From Turnera subulata (lineage: Eukaryota > Streptophyta > Magnoliopsida > Malpighiales > Passifloraceae): 64,000 nucleotides of DNA. The notes beneath the pieces were generated by a model that had not been told where the DNA came from, searched no databases, and saw only the letters and a list, made by a program, of their open reading frames with translations. The stretch is from contig JAKUCV010000930.1 in assembly GCA_028386065.3 (NCBI GenBank), positions 1 to 64,000 of the forward strand. Direction: 5' to 3'. A program made the translations under genes and the position numbers. This document shows, in pieces, positions 10,211 through 21,750 of the stretch. Positions within the stretch are counted from its first letter, which is position 1, and every line of letters begins with the position of its first letter.

Positions 10211-11462
10211 GTGAGTCTCAATGGTTCGGCCGGATATGGCCCCTTTTCTTTCATTCTTTATTTCTCCATGAATGCAAAGTAATGCCCATTGCCAAAAGCA
10301 TTAGCTACACAGACCAATAGACTATATAGTGTTTTCGTTTATTTTTCTACAATTTTACCTATTGTATCATTGAATTGACTTAATTATGTTCTAGTTCACC
10401 ATCCAATGAATTTTTTTGGTTCCAATATGTGACTGAGGGTTATCTGTCAGTATATAGTCACATATTGCTCGGGCGGGAATCGATTTGAACAACAAGATTA
10501 TCAGTCGAAAGCCAGTTAATATCTAACCAATCTTGCATTAGGAATCATCTTTGACTAATTCTACGGTTCTTCATATTGAATAATGAACAAAACTTTCTTT
10601 TACATACAATTTGGTCACATTCACTTTTTTTGATCCAATGGTCACATTCACTTAATTAAATGGATACATACCGCAGATCATACAGTACTACATCAAGTTT
10701 TTTCCACGGACTCATCCATCAACTTGAGGTTTTGGATCGCATGGTTCTGTAAACAAATTACGTTTCCCTACTGTTTAGTCTAAAACATGAGTTAACAAAC
10801 ACGCGGAAAATTTTATAAACAAATTAACTAGGTATGGCGTATATGATCCCGAAAAAAGCCTACATTTTCAACGTGAAACTAAAAATATATTCGTAAAACT
10901 TACACATAAAATATTGAAATTTTTACACCCAAATATGGTATACACTTTGAATTGTAGTCTTATAGACCAAACCTCAATATCTTTGACCGATCAAAACTCC
11001 ATTGTCTGTATAGTCCTCCTAGCTAATTATTTACTGGATCAGTTAGATAGATTTGATGACAATTCTGCATACACTCGCTAGATCACAAGGAAGAATAAAA
11101 TCTACATCCTTGGGTTACAAAAATCTACGTTTTGTTTATACATCTCTATCTTCCCCTAAGGATGAATATCTAATACTTAAGCATGAAGCATGCAATCTCA
11201 TTAAAATACTTGGCAATATGGAAACCTCACATCCAACTTAAAGACAAGTTAGACAATCATTAGAAACATACGTAGGTGGCGTATGACTTTGGTAATTTAG
11301 TGCGCAAATAATTCAGGTTTTAAATGCATATATGTTTACCTTACTATAAGATAATAGAAGCAACGCAATTCAATATGCATCAATCGCTGTATGATCTATG
11401 ATTTATAGAAGTACCACCACCAAAAGAACGAGACAAGCTATTAATACAAATATATATACAAT
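10211..11462. repeat. Direct repeat, left copy of a 1.25 kb segment
   Basis: Nearly identical to 16932-18230, with about ten single-base differences over the best-matching 890 bp. Both copies contain the same 62-codon frame (11053-11241), which I regard as non-coding because it lacks family features. The left boundary is the end of element D. The right boundary lies at CAAT, where a 34-bp direct repeat (11459-11492 and 11532-11565) begins. Confidence 0.85.
10613..10653 (-). mobile_element. Ultra-short poly(A) insertion with 14-bp target duplication
   Basis: GGTCACATTCACTT occurs at 10613-10626 and 10640-10653 around TTTTTGATCCAAT (sense ATTGGATC plus A5). The same insertion is in the right segmental copy near 17385-17425, so it predates the duplication. 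Confidence 0.5.
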
Positions 11463-12563
11463 TTAGATGAATTTGATTCTATCGTACTTTTAATATTCCA
11501 AAGTATTTAATATTCCGTTGCACCTCTCCTCCAATTTAGATGAATTTGATTCTATCGTACTTTTATAACATGTATTATAAATGCTTGCACCTGATCACAT
11601 TCATGACACATCCTGGATGTGAAACCAATCTGCATGACCATCTACTCAGATAAAAAACGTGATTGATGAAATTATCATTTCAAAAAAGCGTAACCAATCC
11701 TGTCTAGCATATGGTTCACCTTTTACTCCTTCTGTCTTCTTTTTTTTTTTTTTTTCCTGGGTTGGTTCCAATTATAGAATCAAGGTGATCCAATGTAAGC
11801 TTTGTAGTACATTATGAACCATTTAGTAAAGCAAGATGTGAAGTCCTGGAAGCAGGTTTGCCATTTTCCTGCAATCTGTCAACCCTCCAAAAAAATTAAC
11901 CTACAGCTATCAATCTTTTATTTTTCTCATTGCGTTCCTGTATGTTTTTCTTTGCTGCTAATGTTGTTGTGTCATTGTGACCTTGCAGTACTCTCAGGCC
12001 TGGTCCTTATTTATGACGTTTGTCCACCAATTTGGAAGAGCGAGCAACTTTTTGTCCCTTTTATATTGGAGACTTGTGGAAAAGGCACCAAAATTCTCTG
12101 CTTAAACCCAAATAGGGGGATACTGGGCTTTGAACTTCACATATGGGGCCTGGTCCTTTACAAGACGAGGAGAATCTTTTCCAAAAGTTTTGGACTTGTG
12201 GATCATACGATCCAATAGCCCACAGACTAACAACAAAACCACCGACTTTTGCCCAGGCTTAAACAACAAAAACGCCAGTGCCTCCGCTCCTCTCCCGCCT
12301 CAACCGCCACCATTCTTCCAAACCCAACACCTCTCTTCCGATCACCGCCTATCTCTTCCTTGCCTCCCCGTTTACCTCCTTGCTACCCTTTACCTCCCCC
12401 ACTCTCGTCTCTCTCACCATCGCGAAGATAATCTTTTGACGGAGACAGTTTTTTTTTTTTTTTGATACTAATCGAGATAATCTCTCAGTTTTTTTTTTTT
12501 GACGGAGACAGTTGAATTGAATTGATACTCTACTCGTTAATTAACAGATCGGAATTCAGTGCA
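11463..12563. other. Intergenic sequence and upstream region of the 128-residue gene
   Basis: It holds a 34-bp direct repeat (11532-11565), a poly(T) tract near 11741-11757, and a CT/CCT-rich stretch (12290-12420) resembling a 5' UTR before the gene at 12564. A duplicated GACGGAGACAG (12438-12448 and 12501-12511) encloses T-rich filler. No clear TATA box was assigned. Confidence 0.5.
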
Positions 12564-13495
12564 ATGGATCGTCGATACACAGGAGAGACGTTGAAGTAAG
12601 TTCTGTTTGCCTCCTCTTCAAGATTTTTTCTTTTCTTTTCTTTTCTTTTTGCTTTCGATGTATGTGATTGCGTTTCATGGAATACTGGAATTACAATTGA
12701 AACTAATTGGTTGGTTTTGGTTTTAATTGTGAAAGGCTTTTGAAGAAGCAGAATGAGCTGTTGGTGGAAGCACACAATAAGATGTCTCATGAATTGCACA
12801 GGCTTCAGGTATGCCCTTTCCTTTGCTTTCTTTTTTTTTTTTCTTCCAATTTTTTGGTTGATTTGGGTATTGGCTTTCGAGTTATTGTTAGTTGTGAGTG
12901 TTTGGTTATCAATTTAACGGTGTATCATGCTTTTGTGGTTCGCAGGTAGAGGAAGAAATGCTGATGCGCAAATTTTACGAACTTATGGCGTCTCACGGCT
13001 TAAGTAAAAAGGTATTCTTGTTATGCTCTTTTTGTTCTGTTCGTGATTGTTTCTTCTTGTTGCTGGAATACCATGATACCATGATTTTGCGTCCAGCTTC
13101 TGGGATTGGGAATTTCGTCGACGATGGTTTGCTTTTATTTTAGTCAAGCTTTTTTGTGATCTTTGGTCTCTTACTGTTGCTTTTAGCTAAGGCCTGAGCT
13201 AGAACTGTTTCAGTTTGTTGCCTTTTGGTCTCATCAATCTCATTGTTCATGTCTCCTAACGGTCATTTACTTTTCCCAGAATGATGGAGGTGTCAGTTAT
13301 CCTGATGGAGGCGCCAGTCATCCGGTTGGGGGCCAAGTTGGGAATTCCTCTACATTATTAACTTATGCTAACAATGGTGGTGGTGGTGATGGTGGCGAAG
13401 TAGGAGTCTCTACTTTAGGTGATACAAATTATTCCGATGGCAGCGAAGACGGGCAGCCCACTGCATCAGTCCCTACAATTACAAACAGTGAATAA
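12564..13495 (+). CDS. Small four-exon gene, 128-residue coiled-coil protein of unknown function
   Basis: Exons 12564-12595, 12736-12808, 12946-13011 and 13280-13495 join in frame, with canonical GT...AG introns (139, 137 and 268 bp) and a TAA stop. The protein starts MDRRYTGETLK. It has a charged, heptad-rich helix (about residues 11-57, with VEEEMLMRKFYELM) and a flexible tail rich in Gly, Ser and Asp (58-128). Consistent splice sites, an uninterrupted frame and a shift from helical to disordered composition support a real gene. I do not recognise the family. It lies 525 bp upstream of a kinesin ARM pseudogene on the same strand, so the two could be co-transcribed; the first TAA ends this protein before that region. 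Confidence 0.75.
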
Positions 13496-14020
13496 TAGTG
13501 AGCATCCAGATTTGTTTTCAGTATATAAGCCCTTTTAGCTCTTACTTTCAAGTAATTTGTTTGAGTAACTCCTTTGTAACTCCCTTCGCTTGCTGCAAAT
13601 TTTGTTTGGAGATAATGCTAGCATAGCATATACAAAACCTTGTGTATAGTACTGTAACTTAATAAAAAAAACTAATTTATTTCAATTCAATTTTGATATA
13701 GTGCTTGAATTGTACGGTTCTTTGAAAGTGCTGGTACCTAGAAATTTGTTGGATTTGTAACTTCCATTAAGGACTGGTGACTTTGTAATTATGTATGTTA
13801 TTGCTCAGATCTGACTCGAACCATCTAGGTATGTTTTCAGTCTAAAGATTTTGAAGGTTTTTTTATTATTGACCCCTGAAATCTCTGTTTGCTGTCTAAC
13901 CTTCTCAATATGTATCTTTCTCTTGGACCTTTCTCCCATTATTTGCTGCTTTGGGTTGTAAATTTTCGTTTAACAGCTGGTTTTGACCTTCGCCTAATGC
14001 TATTTTTACTGTTTCACTAG

Positions 14021-15620
14021 AAACCAACCAAGAACTGATAATGGCTCAAGGGGGAATCAGTCTGTTATCAATTACAGCAGCCAATGCTGATGATCCTCAA
14101 AACACTTCGAATGATTGCCGGAGCCATAGCTAATCTTTGTGGAAATGGTAAGCTTCTGGACCTATTTTGATGTTTATTTTTCTGAGCTGTGAAGCTGCCT
14201 GAATTCTGTTAAGTTGAAGAAGTATGGTTGCAGTTGAATAAGTACCTGTTGCATAACTTTTAATATCTGTAGCACACGATTCATGTGGTCTTATGTCCAG
14301 ACTTCATGCTGGTCATTACTACAAATTGTTACTCCGTCCCTCCCACGAAAACTGACACTTTGAGGTTTTAGTTTTGTCTCAAAACACTTGTGGCTTTAGA
14401 ATTCCGAGGTTGAATTAACCGCTTGTTTTTCAAATATATCCTCATGATTAAATAATAGATTGAGAAAAAAACCGAAAGTAAAATTCTTATATTGGGATAA
14501 TTTTGTCCAAATACTGCTATATTATTCCTGTCATGTAGGTTACCGCAATTGTAGTTTGGTATTTGTGTGAGAACGTTACACCTCAATTTGAGGGAGATGG
14601 GGAGTTTCAGATACGCATTTATAAGACTAATCTATTTGCTGGCACCCATCTGACCTGGCATCACAATTGAAAATCTTGAAAAAATGCTACCATTAATTAT
14701 ATCTTACATAAGTCCCCAGAAAGGGACCCTGGAAGTTTTGTTTATATTTGCATCCAGGAGATTAATCATGACACCATTTTACATGCTTGGACAATTTAAA
14801 ACTTTGTTAAATTACTTGTTGGAAACAAACTCAATTAGGAGCGTCAGTTTTGTATTCCACTTGGGTGGCAGATAAGGAAAAGAAGTAGTTAATTGCTCTG
14901 CTAATAGATGTAGTGCTGCAGACCTTAACAATATGATTGCCGTATTACACAGATAAGTTGCAGGCCAAGCTAAGAGGTGAAGGTGGGATCAAGGCGTTGT
15001 TAGGGATGGTGAGATGCAAGCATCCTGATGTTCTTGCACAAATTGCCCTTGGAATAGCAAACTTTGCAAAATGCGAGTCAAGGGCATCTACTCAAGGTTA
15101 CCCTGTTAACCTAGACCTTTTCCATCCTTTTGGTGCATCTAAACTAACATCTTCCTTCCAAAGAATGCATCCTGAACTGTTTGTACTGAATGCTAGATTT
15201 AGAGTGAAGCCTTCAGTTGAGTAAAAATTGTTTATTATATTTTCAGGAACAAAGACAGGAAGGTCTCTTCTGATAGAGGATGGTGCACTTCCGTGGATCG
15301 TACAGAATGCTAACAATGAGGCCTCGCCAATCAGGCGTCACATAGAGCTTGCACTCTGCCATTTAGCACAACATGGTAAGTATGTTTCTTTTCTTCAACC
15401 ATGAACAAGTTGAGATTTCCCATTAAGTCATCTCAGGATTCTTTTCGCTAACATTGCAGAAGCAAATGCAAAAGACATGATTATTGGTGGTGCACTCTGG
15501 GAATTGGTTCGTATCTCACGCGACTGTTCTAGGGAAGATATTAGGAACCTTGCACATCGAATATTAAGTTCCAGTCCCACTTTCCAATCTGAACTGAGGC
15601 GGTTACGCATTGATTATTGA
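14021..15620 (+). pseudogene. Armadillo-repeat kinesin (ARK/KIN-U type), C-terminal fragment
   Basis: Four exon-like blocks at 14021-14147, 14953-15096, 15247-15375 and 15460-15620 keep normal splice sites. They encode the C-terminal armadillo repeats of plant ARK kinesins: motifs NQELIMAQGGISLL, KLRGEGGIKALLGMVRC, GIANFAKCESRASTQG, SLLIEDGALPWIVQNANNE, RHIELALCHLAQH and WELVRISRDCSREDIRNLAH, ending RRLRIDY. In the family this region follows a motor and a coiled coil and acts on microtubules. Here the motor is missing. An extra A near 14092-14097 (CCTCAAAACAC) shifts the first block out of frame and soon gives a stop. This is probably a truncated duplicate of a gene elsewhere. Confidence 0.85.
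14331..14605. mobile_element. Possible Stowaway-like MITE in the pseudogene intron
   Basis: The left end TACTCCGTCCCTCCCACGA resembles Stowaway (Tc1/mariner) termini that follow a TA target. The right end is unclear: TTGAGGGAGATGGGGA is only a weak inverted match. Boundaries are uncertain. Confidence 0.3.
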
Positions 15621-16931
15621 TGAATCATTTGATAGAGGATGCAACATTAGCATAAATATCTTCATCTCCTAACCTAAACAAGGATGGAAGCATCATTGAT
15701 CCTGTCCGCCGAGTTTCCTTCAAGTTGGGTTGCTTGGGTTTGTTGTACCCTACTATCAATAACTCGTATATATACTAGCTCTCTAATTTGTTAGTTTGAG
15801 TCATTATAGGGTAACCCTAGTGAGGCCATCTCTCTAGCCTGTTCTTTTTTTTTTTTTTTTTTTTGATAACAGCCTCTCTGGCCTGTTCTAGCCTGTACGC
15901 AATGTGTAAATTATTTTTGTATACAGAAAGGAGTGGGGGTAGTGCTAACATGCAGGTATTTCGTGTAAAGAAAGGTGGAATTGAGATCATGATTTGTTTT
16001 ATTAACGAAGCTATTAGTATTGATTGTTCTTGGCACTAATTATTGTTGCAATCCAGGAAAATATATATATATTGTCTAAGCTTTTTTTTTCATTTATTTA
16101 TTTTATCAGTAAACGAGTTGTTTATCTTAGTTTAAAAGCTGCTTCAAGCACTGACAGAAAATAACTACTTTACGATTTGCTGGGCATTTCAGGCTCTGTG
16201 TTAATTTTCAAACTGGCAGCTTCCTTCATGGCCGTAAATTGTTCAGAATTTGGATATGATATTCCACAAAAGGCCCTGAAATGAAGCTGAATGTCGCAAC
16301 AATGGCTGGGTTCTGCCGTTTGTGCGAGGGAAACTCTTGAAATATTGATAAGATGATGTTTTGCATTGTAAAGATCCAAGAAGCATTTACTATTGTCGTC
16401 CAATTTCACTAATCCAATATAGTTTATGTATCATTGCGCTCAAAATGGGAGGAAAATGTGGCCTAACTAGGCAGCCTAACCCAAAATGTTGGCCCTTCTT
16501 ATAAGCAACTCAACTTCCTTTCCATCTTATGATGTCCCTATCCTTATGATCACCTGCGCACGTGATTTTGCCGCCATCTCGAAATACCAATTACTCCTAC
16601 ATATGATTAACTGGTAACGAATTTTCAAAGAGGTTTACTCGATATTTCGTTTTGTGAACTAATTAATCTCCTGGCTTGTGAACTGGTCGTTCACTCTCCA
16701 CCGTTATGCGCGTCTATGGTTTTTACTCGCCCACTAAATCTTGTAGACATAAAACAGAACAGCAGGTTCTCGTTTACTTCACCGAAAATTACACAAAATT
16801 CGCTGTAAAACGTTCCTAGTAATTTTTTTTTTATCACAAATAGGATATACAGAGATCCATCCATGGTCAATGAAAAAAAGAACTCCTGATTTGTTTTCTC
16901 TACATTGTGATACATAATAGCGATTCCAACC
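15621..16931. other. Intergenic sequence after the kinesin pseudogene
   Basis: No coding sequence is visible. It contains one of the tiny poly(T) insertions (15830-15889) and AT-rich spacer. The stretch at 16900-16931 continues smoothly into the right segmental copy. Confidence 0.5.
15830..15889 (-). mobile_element. Ultra-short poly(A) insertion with 16-bp target duplication
   Basis: CTCTCTAGCCTGTTCT at 15830-15845 recurs with one change at 15874-15889. Between them are T19 and GATAACAGC, that is GCTGTTATC plus a poly(A) tail on the minus strand. Confidence 0.55.
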
Positions 16932-18230
16932 GTGAGTCTCAATGGTTCGGATATGGCCCCTTTTCTTTCATTCTTTAGTTGTTTTCTCCATGAATGCAAA
17001 GTAATGCCTAATGCCAAAAGCATTAGCTGCACAGACCTGGTGTTTTCTCTTATAGTTTAGCTACCATATACAGTTTCATGTGATGGGTTCATCTTCTCTT
17101 CTTCTTTAGGTTTTATTTTTCTAAAATTGAACCTATTGCATCATTGAATTGACTTAATTAAGTCCTAGTTCACCATCCAATGAATTTTCTCGGTTCCAAT
17201 ATGGAGCTGAGGGTCATCTGTCTGTATACAATCACCTATTGCTCGGGAATCGAGTTGAACAACAAGATTATCAGTCGAAAGCCAGTTAATATCCAACCAA
17301 GCAAAACAGGAATATCATCTTTGACTAATTCTACGGTTCTTCATATTGAATAATGAACAAAACTTTCTTTTACATACAATTTGGTCACATTCACTTTTTT
17401 TGATCCAATGGTCACATTCACTTAATTAAATGGATACATACCGCAGATCATACAGTACTACATCAAGTTTTTTCCACGGACTCATCCATCAACTTGAGGT
17501 TTTGGATCGCATGGTTCTGTAAACAAATTACGTTTCTCTACTGTTTAGTCTAAAACATGAGTTAACAAACACGCGGCAAATTTTATAAACAAATTAACTA
17601 GGTATGGCGTATATGATCCCGAAAAAAGCCTACATTTTCAACGTGAAACTAAAAATATATTCGTAAAACTTACACATAAAATATTGAAATTTTTACACCC
17701 AAATATGGTACACTTTGAATTGTAGTCTTATAGACCAAACCTCAATATCTTTGACCGATCAAAACTCCATTGTCTGTATAAGCCTCCTAGCTAATTATTT
17801 ACTCGATCAGTTAGATAGATTTGATGACAATTCTACATACACTCGCTAGATCACAAGGAAGAATAAAATCTACATCCTTGGGTTACAAAAATCTACGTTT
17901 TATTTATACATCTCTATCTTCCCCTAAGGATGAATATCTAATAATTAAGCATGAAGCATGCAATCTCATTAAAATACTTGGCAATATGGAAACCTCACAT
18001 CCAACTTAAAGACAAGTTAGACAATCATTAGAAACATACGTAGGTGGCGTATGACTTTGGTAATTTGGTGCGCAAATAATTCAGGTTTTAAATGCATATA
18101 TGTTTACCTTACTATAAGATAATAGAAGCAACGCAATTCAATATGCATCAATCGCTGTATGATCTATGATTTATAGAAGTACCACCACCAAAAGAACGAG
18201 ACAAGCTATTAATACAAATATATATACAAT
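16932..18230. repeat. Direct repeat, right copy of the 1.25 kb segment
   Basis: Matches 10211-11462. It includes the uninterrupted insertion site of element D: the copy reads CCAACCGTGAGTCTC where the left copy starts directly at GTGAGTCTC after the LTR. It is slightly longer because of small indels around 16980-17120. Confidence 0.85.
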
Positions 18231-19825
18231 ATAGTTAGGTGATAAACCTTAATTACTACCTAGACAAAGGCAACTGATGAGTTAATGTACCATGCAGAGA
18301 CTCAATATTGATGAGAACAGTTGGGTTCGATCAGGTTGCATGAACCCAATCTCCTTATAATTTCTAAAATCAGTTTGACCACCAAAAGGAAGATTTATAA
18401 AGAAGGAAGGGATAGAATTGAAACCAAAGGCACAAGGGGCTAGCAAAGCAAAAGGTGGACATGTAGGAGTTTCTACAAACATGAGTAGATAAGCTCATTA
18501 GCGCTTGATGGGTGTCTTTTTTATTAGTAGTAGAATAAACAAAAGCAATGAATAAAAACAGGTAGCTAGTCATTTAGTGCAGAGAATCTGAGCATGTTTT
18601 TCGCTTCCAGCTTTGAAAGTACAGCTGCCCAATCCCCTATTCTTTGAATCCACGAAAGAGAGAGAGAGGGGAGAGGGGACTAGGGGAGAGATAGGGGAGG
18701 AGAGAGCATGAAGTAATGCCTTTTTATGGAAGTGTTATGGTTTGCCTCGAAAAGGAGCTAGTTCAGAGCAATGCACGTGTAAACCAGTAGCCATATATTT
18801 TCGTGTCTTCTACTATACTATATATCTAAAAACCCTAGAAACTTTCCAAAAAAAAGAAGAAAGAAATTTAAAAGAGAGACATAGTAACTCTATGCCCATA
18901 CCTCTTTGCTTCTCGTAAATAGTTTAACACCTTCTTGCCTCCTCCTTGAAACCGTCACTACCCAGCTTTAATTGAACCTTCTCTTGACCTTATCAGTTAG
19001 TCAAACAGGAACGAACAACTAACAGTTGAAAATGACAATAATTATATGCCAATTTTTGCTACTCTCGTAATTAACATGAGTACAGGAGCATACTATGTGT
19101 GTGAATCTTTTGGCTGCTTATGTGCTTAAGATCGAAATGAAGGATATATATGTGAAGGTTTATTAACTAGTTTTGCCAGAAAATGGTGATGCAAAGAAAC
19201 AATGTACGTATAGAGAAAGCGGGAGGCTGAGTTGCTGAGTTATATATAGTTTGGATTAGCCAGAAATGTTTCTTGCAGCTGAAACAAAGGATTATAGCTA
19301 AGAAGCATAATATTGAAACCTAAGTTGACATTTGATGAAGATGCAAGAAACAAATTTGAAGATGAGGAGGAGTATTGCCTTGGCTAGATAAATATTGCTA
19401 GCCGTTTCTTTCTTTCCTTCCTTCTCCATCTTCAAATTCAGACACATTTGCATCATCATCAATTTATTTAACATGAAATCAAACTCATCATGGAAAAAGA
19501 CCCATCAAATTTACAGTCCTTAATCATCAATCAGGCAATGTAAGCGCTAATCATCATCAAATGAAAGACAACAACTCATCAAATGGAAAGGAGATTAAAA
19601 AAACGGACAAAAACCTGAATAAAAATTAGATCATGCTCCAACACTTAACCCAAATTTTCCCTAGCTACAAAGTCTGTCACCTCTCTTCTTCACGATATGA
19701 TGGTGTGGAAGCTATAACTAGCTAGCGGTCGATGGAGGCGATGATGATGACACTAATTAGTAGACGACATGGCAGCCTCCTTCATCATCTTGAATCTTCT
19801 TCATCCCAATCTTGAGTTAATTTAG
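18231..19825. other. Spacer and downstream region of the AHL gene
   Basis: No gene is seen. A GA-rich tract lies at 18655-18710. The last several hundred bases before 19826 are probably the 3' UTR and terminator region of the minus-strand AHL gene, but no signal was assigned. Confidence 0.4.
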
Positions 19826-20737
19826 CTAGTATGGAGGGCGACCAGTAGCCCAATATGCCTCAGCTGGTAACTGAATAGAATTCAAGAGATTAGGAGGCAA
19901 TCCATGGAAGAGCTGAGGATTGGGCTCTCCACCCAAAACCTGCTGCTGCTGTTGCTGCTGCTGCTGCCCTCCAACTCCGCCCGGCGACCCAATTGCACCA
20001 CCACCGCCGCCTTGCATTGGCATCTGTGGATCCTCCTCTTCCAAAGGAAGCCTCTCATAAGCGGCATTGCTAAACGAAGCAGCCATAATCACCACAGGAC
20101 CGGAAGCAGTGAGCGTACCCACAACACTTCCACCCACCACCTGCCCTTGTCCTCCAGCCAAGTATATGGTCAACCCCGTCGCTGCGGGCGGCGCCGGTGG
20201 GGGCAAGAATGAGCCAGCAAGTGATAATATCTCAAACCTACCATGTAAGGTGACAATTGCACCTGGAGAAGCCGGTTGCCTGAGGGTAACATTAGTCACC
20301 GTCCCTGTCCCGCTCATAATGCAAACCCCTCTCTGCCTTCTCCTAGCAAATGTAGCCACGCTCTCCACTATATCGCAGCCGTCGGCAACTTCCATGAGGT
20401 GGGTGCGTAGGGCGTTTGCACTGTCGCGGGTGATGATGATTGGGGGCTTAGGCTTGTTCTTGGATCCGGCTGGCCTGCCTCGAGGTCTTCTTGTGATCTC
20501 TCCTTCTCCACCTGAGCCTGTAGGGATGAGCTCTTTGCCTTCGTTGTTGTTGCTCTCTTCCCGCTCTCTCTTCTGGGGCTTGTTTAGGCCGCTGCTACTC
20601 CCGCTTTGCTCGTCTTCGGAGGTCTGTTGCTGCTGCTGGTGGTGGTACTGCTGCTGCTGTTGGTGGTGGTGTAACTGGAAGTCTCTTGTGTGGAAAGGAG
20701 GTGGAAGGGAATGGCCATGAGCCGTTACTGGATCCAT
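19826..20737 (-). CDS. AT-hook motif nuclear-localized (AHL) protein, clade A type I
   Basis: A single-exon frame of 303 residues. In order: N-terminal [17 protein letters not shown] with His/Gln runs (20-38); one AT-hook with core R-G-R-P at 86-89 in the type I context ([15 protein letters not shown]), which binds the minor groove of AT-rich DNA; a PPC/DUF296 domain (about 104-235) with the invariant GRFEIL (166-171), which mediates trimerisation and partner binding; then a Gly/Gln-rich tail with nine Gln (258-266) and the terminal ATGRPPY. The order and the MDPV start match Arabidopsis AHL22/AHL24-like proteins, known repressors of growth and flowering. The ATG at 20737 is chosen because homologues begin MDPV; the frame is open further upstream without family similarity. 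Lack of introns fits clade A. Confidence 0.95.
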   Translation of the reverse strand: MDPVTAHGHSLPPPFHTRDFQLHHHQQQQQYHHQQQQQTSEDEQSGSSSGLNKPQKREREESNNNEGKELIPTGSGGEGEITRRPRGRPAGSKNKPKPPIIITRDSANALRTHLMEVADGCDIVESVATFARRRQRGVCIMSGTGTVTNVTLRQPASPGAIVTLHGRFEILSLAGSFLPPPAPPAATGLTIYLAGGQGQVVGGSVVGTLTASGPVVIMAASFSNAAYERLPLEEEDPQMPMQGGGGGAIGSPGGVGGQQQQQQQQQVLGGEPNPQLFHGLPPNLLNSIQLPAEAYWATGRPPY

Positions 20738-21750
20738 ATTGCTTCTTCTATTTCTTTCTTTCTTTCCTTTTTGTTGTTGTTGTTGTTCCACTTTATGTGT
20801 GTGCCCTTTGAAAACTACAATCTTTAAGCCTCCCTTTCTCTTCAAACACACACAGAATTAAGACTACTCAATTGGGCTAAAGAGTTCAAGAAATGAAAAA
20901 AAAAATAAAGGAAAGAAGAGAGGAACACAAAGGTGCTGGTGGTGCTGGTGGTGGTAATTCAAAAGGAAGAAATGAAATGAACGATAGTGGAGGAAGGAAG
21001 GAAGGAAGGAGAGAAGAAATAAACAATAACAAAGAAGAAGACTTTAGGGGGCCTCTCCTTTTCTCTTTTTTTTTTGGCTTGCTTTCTTTTGCTTCCCTTT
21101 TGCTTAACTAGGCTATGTTAGTTAGCACTTACTGGAAAAAGGAGAAAACATGAGTGGATTTTTGGTGTCACCCACCAAATTCTGAGCTGAATTCGATCAT
21201 CACCATCTTAATTTACTCTCTCTCTCTCTCTCTCTTAGCTAAAACACACACACAAGGGGAGAGCTAGGGAAGAGGAACTTTTTGCACTGCTGCCTGCAGC
21301 TTGTGTATTAGAAGGGTTATAGCTAGCTTAACTCTTTGGTTTTTGTTGGTGAAGTTTGGGAGAGAAAAGAGAAGAGAAGAGAAGGGATAGGTTCGTTTAG
21401 GAGGAGAATATAAGTTCCTTTTCTTTTCTTTTTTTTTGGCCCTTTTTTTTTTTCTTTCCACTAAGTTTTTAAGTAGTAGTTCTATAACTAGCTATTGGAT
21501 TTTGTTTTGGGTTAGGGTTAGATTGAGAGAAAATATAGATCACAGATGGGTTTGGTTTTGGTAAGAACTGCGTGCGTATGGGCGGTGGATGGGGTCCCCA
21601 CCTCCCTCTCTCTCTATCTCTTGTTGTCCCCTCCAGCAGTCCACGTTCTCTCTCTCCCCCCCTCCCTCCTCTCTAGGCTCTATTATCTATCAATCTATCT
21701 ATCTACTCTACATATGCAAAACCCCTTAGCTTATATTATTATAATAAATT
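20738..21750 (-). promoter_or_regulatory. Upstream region of the AHL gene
   Basis: It contains pyrimidine/purine microsatellites typical of plant 5' leaders: a (CT)n run at about 21217-21234, CTT/GAA-rich tracts at 21060-21090 and 21360-21450, and CTAT repeats near 21683-21710. No TATA box on the minus strand could be assigned with confidence, so the transcription start is unknown. Confidence 0.4.

Noticed and set aside
11053..11241. A 62-codon frame conserved in both segmental copies (also 17821-18009)
   Set aside because: The conservation is explained by the recent duplication of the whole segment, non-coding parts included. No known motif.
19904..20720. Plus-strand frames overlapping the AHL gene
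   Set aside because: Shadows of the AHL coding sequence in other frames; no independent features.
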